Assembly: GCA_003554665.1 (NCBI GenBank)
Contig: PWGY01000296.1
Coordinates: 1 to 11,305, forward strand
DNA: 11,305 nucleotides
Direction: 5' to 3'
Source: Bacteroidales bacterium
GTDB lineage: Bacteria; Bacteroidota; Bacteroidia; Bacteroidales; UBA7960
Part shown: piece after piece, positions 6,661 through 11,305 of the stretch
How positions within the stretch are numbered: the stretch's first letter is position 1
How the letters are laid out: every line of letters begins with the position of its first letter
Notes under the pieces: model-generated
Databases searched by the model: none
What the model was told of the DNA's origin: nothing
What the model saw: the letters and a program-made list of their open reading frames with translations, nothing else
Made by a program: the position numbers and the translations under genes

Positions 6661-7608
6661 ATGGAAAGGAAATCCAACCGGGAATCCATTTTTTACCTTG
6701 ACAGCCCAAGAAACAACCACTTTGCCGTTACAAGCTACCTCCCACCGGGCAAAAGCCCGAAAGGGATTGTGATTATCATTCCGGGAATGGCAGAACACGC
6801 GGGACGCTACAGGGACTTTGCAAGTTTTCTTACAGACAATGGTTATGGCGTTTATGCGGGAGATCACCCCGGCCAGGGAAAAACAGCAGGCAGCCCTGAA
6901 ATGGCAGGCCGGATAGGCGGAAAGCAAAACTGGCAAGTAATGCTTGAGAATATCAGAACGCTGTATACCCACATTCGCAAGAAACAGCCCGAGGCGCCTG
7001 TATTTATTATGGGACACAGCATGGGCTCTTTACTGGCAAGAAATTTTACCGCCATGTATCCCATCTATATCCGGGGGCTGATCCTCTCCGGCAGTTTTCA
7101 CATGCGCCGCCTGCCACTACGTATATTCCTTGCCTTTATCACCTTAAAAAATCTCTTTGAAGGCGCAGATAAGAAAAGCAAATGGCTTAACAGGCTTTTT
7201 TATGGAAACTTCAACCGGCATTTCAAAAACGCCCCCACCCTTTTTGAGTGGATCTCATCCGACCGGGAAGAAGTGGATGCATATGAAAAGGATCCCTACT
7301 GCGGGTTTTACTACTCAAATGGGTTTTACAGGCATTTGCTCAAAGGAATCATCGCCACAAGGAAAGCTGAGAGCCTGCTGACTTACAGAAAAACCCTTCC
7401 CATACTAATACTCAGCGGACAGGAAGATCCCGTGGGCCATTTCGGAAAAGATGCAGTGATCATCCATAAAGAATTTTACAAACAACACTTCCAGAATCTC
7501 TCCCTGAAGATCTTTCCGGGGCGCCACGAATTACTGCATGAAAAAAACAAGGAGGAGATCTTTCACTACCTCCTCCAGTGGCTCGATCAGAGCCTGAATG
7601 TAAGATAA
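6661..7608 (+). CDS. Alpha/beta hydrolase, monoacylglycerol lipase/lysophospholipase-like (S33 fold)
   Basis: This 315-residue serine hydrolase of the Hydrolase_4 type probably cleaves ester bonds of monoacylglycerols, lysophospholipids or similar lipids; the true substrate is unknown. The nucleophile elbow GHSMGS places Ser120. Asp256 in SGQEDPVG and His289 in PGRHELLHE complete the triad, spaced as in the family. GDHPGQGKT near residue 70 is the usual DxxGxGxS-type segment, and PGMAEHAGRY near residue 40 corresponds to the HGxxEHxxRY oxyanion motif, with Pro in place of the usual His. There is no signal peptide or membrane segment, so it should be cytoplasmic. ATG 6661 is chosen: the 19 extra codons from TTG 6604 overlap a promoter-like box and encode an unlikely polar, Arg-rich stretch. 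It converges with the Usp gene across 109 bases in which I see no clear terminator. Confidence 0.9.
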   Translation: MERKSNRESIFYLDSPRNNHFAVTSYLPPGKSPKGIVIIIPGMAEHAGRYRDFASFLTDNGYGVYAGDHPGQGKTAGSPEMAGRIGGKQNWQVMLENIRTLYTHIRKKQPEAPVFIMGHSMGSLLARNFTAMYPIYIRGLILSGSFHMRRLPLRIFLAFITLKNLFEGADKKSKWLNRLFYGNFNRHFKNAPTLFEWISSDREEVDAYEKDPYCGFYYSNGFYRHLLKGIIATRKAESLLTYRKTLPILILSGQEDPVGHFGKDAVIIHKEFYKQHFQNLSLKIFPGRHELLHEKNKEEIFHYLLQWLDQSLNVR

Positions 7609-7717
7609 CCCCCGCGTCTGCCAGGCGGAGTTTCAACATGAAGCAGCCGGAACAGCCGCTCATCCCCCCTAAAACCGAGCGCACAAATCCATGCCCTGCA
7701 CTTTCACAGGAGAACAC

Positions 7718-8827
7718 TCAGGCCCGGAAAATCAGCAAGGGAATCGTACTTTGATGAATCATTTTTTTGGTCAGATCTGATTGAAACAGGCGGGCAATAA
7801 GGCTGCGTTTTCTGTTGGTCATGGAAAAAAGATCAATCTGATACTGCTCTGCAAAAGCAGCCACTTCCTTCAGGTTGTCATCCCCTTCCAGCAGATGACA
7901 ATGCACTTCAATGCCCTTATGCACCTTCTTAAAGTAGGCCTTAAGGTTCTGCATTTTTACATCATCCCGGGTCTTTTCTGCATCACTGGAAAAATGAATG
8001 CAATGCACCTTGACCTTAAATGCAGACACCAGGGACAATAACCTCCGGATGGCGACAAAATCAGAATCATCAAACTCAGTAGCATAGGCAATGTTCTTCA
8101 CTTCCCTGGAAGCGTCATAGGAGGATTTCTCAGGAATTGCCAGCACAGGCACTTTGGTACGGTCCAGTACGCGATACACCACACTTCCGATAATGTCGCT
8201 CTGCTTTTCGCCTTTACCTTTGGTACCCAGAACAATGATACCAGGTTTATAATCCTTTGCCATGCGGGCAATCTCATCCTCGGTAATTCCTTCCCGCAGC
8301 GAGTACCCGATTTTTACCTGATCCATTTTACTGTCGGCAGCTTCTTTCCTGATCCCGTTGACAAATTCCATCAGGCTTTTTCTGGCATTACTTTCAATCT
8401 CCCGCAGGTTGATATCCATGTCAACCTGAATGCTGTATGCATCTGTAATGGGCACAAGATCCACAATCGGGGCGTAGTACACATGGAGGATTTTTATATC
8501 TGCCTTAAGTTTCTGTGCCAGATTCAGGGCATATAGACAGGCATTCCTTGAATATTCCGAAAAATCAACCGGAACAAGTATCCGCCTGATTGCCCGCGGA
8601 TTTTTGCGCTCAGCCTGTTCCTGCTCAAACTTCCATTCATTCATCAAACGAAGGGCTTTCTCCATATCTTCTTCCTTGATCTGAATCCTGACCCCGTCCG
8701 ATCCGGCCCCGCTGATCAGATGGATGTTACTCAGATAGCACTCAATGCCCGCGGCCTCCAGGCGCGCCTTCAAAATCTCGGCGGAAGTATAATGATCTGT
8801 GGCCAGGGTAATCAGCCGGTCTTCCAT
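7718..8827 (-). CDS. DUF2007 domain fused to two universal stress protein (Usp) domains
   Basis: This 369-residue cytoplasmic protein is predicted to act in stress signalling or survival. Residues 4-65 resemble DUF2007, a small domain thought to be a signal-transducing module (SAEILKARLEAAGIECYL and then VRIQIKEEDMEKAL). Usp domain 1 covers about 80-232 and begins RRILVPVDFS with Asp88. It carries a complete ATP-binding motif G-2x-G-9x-GS: Gly201, Gly204, Gly214, Ser215. Usp domain 2 covers about 244-369 (KNIAYATEFDDSD onward). In the place of that motif it has SMTNRKRSLIARLFQSDL, without the glycines, so it probably does not bind ATP in the usual way. Tandem Usp proteins with one active and one degenerate half are known; the DUF2007 fusion is the less common part. 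The gene is transcribed alone from a plausible promoter about 45 bases upstream. Confidence 0.9.
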   Translation of the reverse strand: MEDRLITLATDHYTSAEILKARLEAAGIECYLSNIHLISGAGSDGVRIQIKEEDMEKALRLMNEWKFEQEQAERKNPRAIRRILVPVDFSEYSRNACLYALNLAQKLKADIKILHVYYAPIVDLVPITDAYSIQVDMDINLREIESNARKSLMEFVNGIRKEAADSKMDQVKIGYSLREGITEDEIARMAKDYKPGIIVLGTKGKGEKQSDIIGSVVYRVLDRTKVPVLAIPEKSSYDASREVKNIAYATEFDDSDFVAIRRLLSLVSAFKVKVHCIHFSSDAEKTRDDVKMQNLKAYFKKVHKGIEVHCHLLEGDDNLKEVAAFAEQYQIDLFSMTNRKRSLIARLFQSDLTKKMIHQSTIPLLIFRA

Positions 8828-8869
8828 TTTAATCTGGTTTTAAATGATTACACATCGAAAATCTAACCA

Positions 8870-8900
8870 TAAATGTACAAAAACCGGAGCATTTGCGCAA
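8870..8900 (-). promoter_or_regulatory. Probable promoter of the DUF2007-Usp gene
   Basis: On the minus strand TTG (8900-8898) is followed after 20 bases by TACATTTA (8877-8870), which matches TAnnTTTG at all but the last base. Transcription would start near 8863, leaving a leader of about 35 bases before ATG 8827. Confidence 0.45.
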
Positions 8901-8913
8901 GGTGTCATGCTAT

Positions 8914-8952
8914 TTGCCCGGGAACCAACCGGTAATACAGTCACCCGGGCAA
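8914..8952. repeat. Inverted repeat (9-bp stem) between the Mpv17-like and Usp genes
   Basis: TTGCCCGGG (8914-8922) pairs perfectly with CCCGGGCAA (8944-8952) around a 21-base loop. It lies 48 bases past the stop of the leftward Mpv17-like gene and just upstream of the Usp promoter. No T-run follows in either direction, so a standard intrinsic terminator is doubtful. It may still stop or protect the end of the upstream transcript. Confidence 0.6.
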
Positions 8953-9000
8953 CCGATCTGCCTGAACCGCAACTGCATACAGGTAATCCGCGAACAACAA

Positions 9001-9711
9001 TCAATCTTGTGTAGCCGGCCTGCGGCCCAGCACCGCTGCCACCGCCAGGAATATCCCAAGCATGATGCCCAGCAAAGCGGCAAATAGCACACGATGCTCA
9101 GGAGGCAGCAAAAAAGTGATGGTATGGGCAGGTATCCAGAAAAACGGAATGGTCTTTTTAAATACAAAATTCCACTGCACCTTCCAATTGATCGACTGCA
9201 TGATTTCACCCATAGGGAGCTTTCTCAAAAGCGCCATCATTGTGCCGCCGTTTTGCTCAATGTGGGTGTCGGTGATTTTATGGAAAGTCATCATGACCGG
9301 TGCATAAAACACATTCATGAACACACTGATTGAAAAAGCCACAATCAGCTTATCGAGAGAAAACCCTGAAGACATCAGGGCCCCGGGAGCATCTGTCATG
9401 CCAAGCAACCCTAAAAATACCGGAGTTCCGGAGGAGAAAATCATAAAAGCTGCCTGAATGGTCAGGCCGATCAGCCCCCATACTACAGCCCTGGGTAGTA
9501 TTCCGAACCCCGGCTGGTTATAATGACCCGTTTTGATCCTGAGCCCGATGACTTCCCCGATTGGAGCAAGAATCGCAAATTTCAGGAAAGCCATCAGCAT
9601 GGGAAATCCGGCATTCGTTGCCAAATAAAATTCTGCGAGCCGGTCCATTATAAAGAAAGGGGAGAACAGCAACAAAACGGCCAGCACAAAAAAGATGTCT
9701 TTTTTCTTCAT
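9001..9711 (-). CDS. Mpv17/PMP22-like integral membrane protein
   Basis: This is a 236-residue polytopic membrane protein with about four to five hydrophobic segments: residues 6-20 (DIFFVLAVLLLFSPFF), a segment around 40-55, one near 75-95, one near 120-142 and a C-terminal one near 205-230. The C-terminal part resembles the Mpv17/PMP22 family: a Tyr-Ala-Pro turn after a membrane segment, then an Asn-Trp-Lys-Val-Gln-Trp-Asn stretch near 175, then IPAHTITFLLPPEHRVL and a last helix. Bacteroidota have homologous uncharacterised proteins with the KFAILAPIGE and GFGILPRAVVWG segments seen here. Function is unknown; Mpv17 proteins elsewhere are organelle membrane channels or transport-related proteins. 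ATG 9711 (MKKKDIFF) is preferred because it starts with a basic n-region before a helix. ATG 9765 would add 18 residues. A 7-of-8 -7 box (TCAATTTG, 9780-9773) fits the shorter form. Confidence 0.6.
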   Translation of the reverse strand: MKKKDIFFVLAVLLLFSPFFIMDRLAEFYLATNAGFPMLMAFLKFAILAPIGEVIGLRIKTGHYNQPGFGILPRAVVWGLIGLTIQAAFMIFSSGTPVFLGLLGMTDAPGALMSSGFSLDKLIVAFSISVFMNVFYAPVMMTFHKITDTHIEQNGGTMMALLRKLPMGEIMQSINWKVQWNFVFKKTIPFFWIPAHTITFLLPPEHRVLFAALLGIMLGIFLAVAAVLGRRPATQD

Positions 9712-9894
9712 AGTCCTTGAATATATCGCGTCAGGATAAAAGATCATCCCGAATGCATTGAACATACCAATACAAATTGAACCCGCAAAAATAACAACAA
9801 AGCTGAAATGATCACTACAGGCAAGAAATAATCACTGTATCCCCCAAAAAATCCCCCTGAATGATACACAAATCACCCGGAATTCATCAGGAAA

Positions 9895-9929
9895 CCGGGC
9901 TGCCTGGGCAACAAAAACCAGGCACCCGG
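9895..9929. repeat. Strong hairpin with 12-bp bulged stem in the receptor upstream region
   Basis: CCGGG-TGCCTGG (9895-9907, with one bulged C at 9900) pairs with CCAGGCA-CCCGG (9918-9929) around a ten-base loop GCAACAAAAA. A second CCCGG at 9876-9880 could compete for the left arm, so two mutually exclusive folds are possible. No T-run follows on the + strand and only TTT on the - strand. It lies upstream of both flanking promoters. Confidence 0.65.
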
Positions 9930-9946
9930 ATAAATTACAATTTTCC

Positions 9947-9979
9947 TTGAATTACATACCAAAATAAATTATAGCTTTA
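9947..9979 (+). promoter_or_regulatory. Possible promoter of the TonB-dependent receptor gene
   Basis: TTG at 9947-9949 and TAGCTTTA at 9972-9979 (seven of eight matches to TAnnTTTG) are 22 bases apart, one more than the usual maximum. Transcription would start near 9986, which puts the palindrome at 9992-10008 at about +6 to +22, a position suited to repression. Confidence 0.35.
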
Positions 9980-9991
9980 CCAGCAGTCCGA

Positions 9992-10008
9992 ACACATAAA
10001 TTATGTGT
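9992..10008. promoter_or_regulatory. Perfect 17-bp palindrome, candidate operator of the receptor gene
   Basis: ACACATAA and TTATGTGT are exact inverted copies around a single central A. A one-base centre cannot form an RNA loop without opening pairs, so the element fits a dimeric DNA-binding protein better than an RNA structure. It ends 52 bases before ATG 10061. I cannot name the regulator. Confidence 0.5.
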
Positions 10009-10060
10009 CTTTAGTTTACTGAAAACTCCGTCAGGCCTTCGCTATATTATTATTATTGCC

Positions 10061-11305
10061 ATGCACATCCTTTTAATATGTTTGGCCATATTGCCACTGG
10101 CTGAAACAGCTTTTTCAAATCCATATTCTCATAGTCCTGATAACAAGACTGTGCAGTCATCCGGTCGTTTACAGGAAGACAGCATTCCTGCCACTGAGGT
10201 AATCAGCCAATTGCAGGAGCAGCATCAGCTTTTTATTTTCTATCAGTCACGCTGGATGGAGGAAGTGCTGATCCCTTCCGAGGTGCAGGAAAAATCACTG
10301 GAACAGGCCCTGACAATGATTGCAGGTGCCAGGGATCTGACCTGGGTGTATATGGGAGATCACGTCGCCTTTCTTCCGGCCGGCCGGGCCGCCGATGAAA
10401 GTGTGACCAGGGAGGATGATGACCTGTTGATCGTCGGCTCTCGGGAGCAATATGGTCGCCAGTCAACGGCCACCCTGTCGGGAAAAGTAAATTGCGGCAC
10501 CACTGGTGAACCCCTGATCGGAGCTGTTATCTTTGATCCTGCGAGTGAGGCAGGCGTATCCACCGACCTGGAAGGGAGATTTGAAATGGAACTTCCCACC
10601 GGTGAGCTCAGACTCCGGATTTCTTTCGTGGGCTATGAGTCCGGCAGACAGGAGGTTCAACTTTACAGCGATGGCAGGGCAGATTTTGAACTCTTTGAAA
10701 GCCGGGTTCAGCTTGACGAAGTAACGGTTACCGCCCGGAGTGCCCGTGAAAACATCCAGCAAACACAAATGAGTGTGGTCAGCATGGATAGCCGCGCAAT
10801 TGAAGGGCTGCAGGGAACTTTTGGCGAAAGAGATATTGTCAGAAGCGTAACCCTGTTGCCGGGCGTACAGTCTGTGGGGGAATTCGGCACCGGTTTCAAT
10901 GTCAGAGGCGGAGATGCAGATCAAAACCTGATTCTTATTGAAAATGTACCCCTGTTTAATTCATCACACTTGCTGGGTCTGATCTCGGTGATCAATGCGG
11001 ATCTGATTTCGGATGTCACCCTGATCAAAGCCGGCATCCCACCCCGTTACGGTGAAAGGGCCTCCTCGGTGATGGATATCAGATTAAAAAACAGCCTGGA
11101 CACAGACGGCACCAATGTGCAGGGCGGTATCGGGCTGCTGAACAGTCGCCTGTTGTTGGAAAGCCCCATCATTGAAGACCGGGCAAGCATTTACGTAGGG
11201 GGAAGAACGTCCTATTCCGATTTTCTGCTTGACTATACCAATGATGAAGACCTGATGAACAGCACAGCGCGCTTTCATGATGTGACCGGCACGTTAAACA
11301 TCGCA
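10061..11305 (+). CDS. TonB-dependent outer-membrane receptor, N-terminal part (STN + regulatory-like domain + plug)
   Basis: The frame is open from ATG 10061 through the window edge: 415 residues without a stop, so about the first half of a protein likely 800-900 residues long. Domains in order: a signal peptide (1-19, HILLICLAILPLAETAFS); an STN-like domain (about 45-106, VISQLQEQHQLFIFYQ... to WVYMGDHVAFLP); a carboxypeptidase-regulatory-like beta-sandwich (about 138-212, LSGKV..GEPLIGAVIF..TDLEGRFEMELPTG); a TonB-box-like LDEVTVTAR (218-226); the plug (about 230-345, with LLPGVQSVGEFGTGFNVRGGDADQNLILIENVPLF and IPPRYGERASSVMDIRLK); then the first barrel strands (GGRTSYSDF). It should import a ligand across the outer membrane using TonB energy; the ligand is unknown. 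Relatives with this plug type are often followed by a DUF4249 lipoprotein gene, which would lie outside the window. Neither a sigma factor nor a FecR gene is beside it on this side. No in-frame ATG, GTG or TTG lies between 10061 and the upstream stop at 9965. Confidence 0.93.
   Translation, partial: MHILLICLAILPLAETAFSNPYSHSPDNKTVQSSGRLQEDSIPATEVISQLQEQHQLFIFYQSRWMEEVLIPSEVQEKSLEQALTMIAGARDLTWVYMGDHVAFLPAGRAADESVTREDDDLLIVGSREQYGRQSTATLSGKVNCGTTGEPLIGAVIFDPASEAGVSTDLEGRFEMELPTGELRLRISFVGYESGRQEVQLYSDGRADFELFESRVQLDEVTVTARSARENIQQTQMSVVSMDSRAIEGLQGTFGERDIVRSVTLLPGVQSVGEFGTGFNVRGGDADQNLILIENVPLFNSSHLLGLISVINADLISDVTLIKAGIPPRYGERASSVMDIRLKNSLDTDGTNVQGGIGLLNSRLLLESPIIEDRASIYVGGRTSYSDFLLDYTNDEDLMNSTARFHDVTGTLNIA

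Larger units (their letters stand above)
9712..10060. other. Divergent intergenic region before the TonB-dependent receptor
   Basis: About 350 bases separate the leftward Mpv17-like gene from the rightward receptor gene. I find no convincing gene in it; the only open frames are short and lack family features. It holds a possible leftward promoter near 9773-9801, a strong GC-rich hairpin (9895-9929), a possible rightward promoter (9947-9979) and a perfect 17-bp palindrome (9992-10008). Confidence 0.7.

Noticed and set aside
7609..7717. CCGC/GCGG hairpin in the gap between the hydrolase and Usp genes
   Set aside because: The stem is only four pairs and no T-run follows, so I do not call a terminator there.
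9861..9950. Short 29-codon open frame over the hairpin upstream of the receptor
   Set aside because: It has no recognisable features, and its composition follows from the inverted repeat.

Overview
The window looks like chromosomal DNA of a Bacteroidota bacterium, probably Bacteroidales or Marinilabiliales-like. Four things point there: the gene order rpmG - DUF4295 - ftsY - rimO, which is typical of this phylum; a SusC-superfamily TonB-dependent receptor with STN and carboxypeptidase-regulatory-like domains; promoter-like boxes of the Bacteroidota form TTG-N19-21-TAnnTTTG; and AT-rich gene starts with no clear Shine-Dalgarno sequence. No phage, IS, CRISPR, tRNA or rRNA sequence is visible. 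Most genes are housekeeping or envelope genes.

Layout. Positions 36-2672 (+) encode a large secreted M14-family zinc carboxypeptidase. It converges with, and overlaps by 11 bases, a leftward translation and protein-targeting operon: rpmG (L33, 5384-5196), a 52-residue DUF4295 gene (5184-5026), ftsY (4932-3985) and rimO (3969-2662). The intrinsic terminator of the peptidase lies inside the 3' coding end of rimO. A SlyD-like FKBP prolyl isomerase (5603-6106, +) diverges from rpmG. The 218-bp region between them carries back-to-back promoters with the same TATCTTTG box, and the FKBP leader carries a strong hairpin. A bidirectional terminator separates the FKBP gene from a convergent YbaN/DUF454 membrane protein. 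An alpha/beta hydrolase of the monoacylglycerol lipase type (6661-7608, +) follows.

The right half holds a DUF2007-Usp-Usp fusion protein (8827-7718, -) and a Mpv17/PMP22-like membrane protein (9711-9001, -). A regulatory-looking intergenic region of about 350 bp comes next, with a strong hairpin and a perfect 17-bp palindrome. Last is the 5' part of a TonB-dependent receptor gene (10061 onward, +), cut by the window edge.

Functionally, the centre is a protein-synthesis, targeting and folding group: L33, the SRP receptor FtsY, the S12-modifying enzyme RimO and a ribosome- or nascent-chain-type FKBP. The flanks serve the envelope (carboxypeptidase, lipase, two membrane proteins, receptor) and the stress response (Usp). 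I see no clear new multi-gene defence or metabolic system. The most interesting signals are regulatory: the terminator inside rimO, the FKBP leader hairpin, the twin divergent promoters and the palindrome before the receptor gene.
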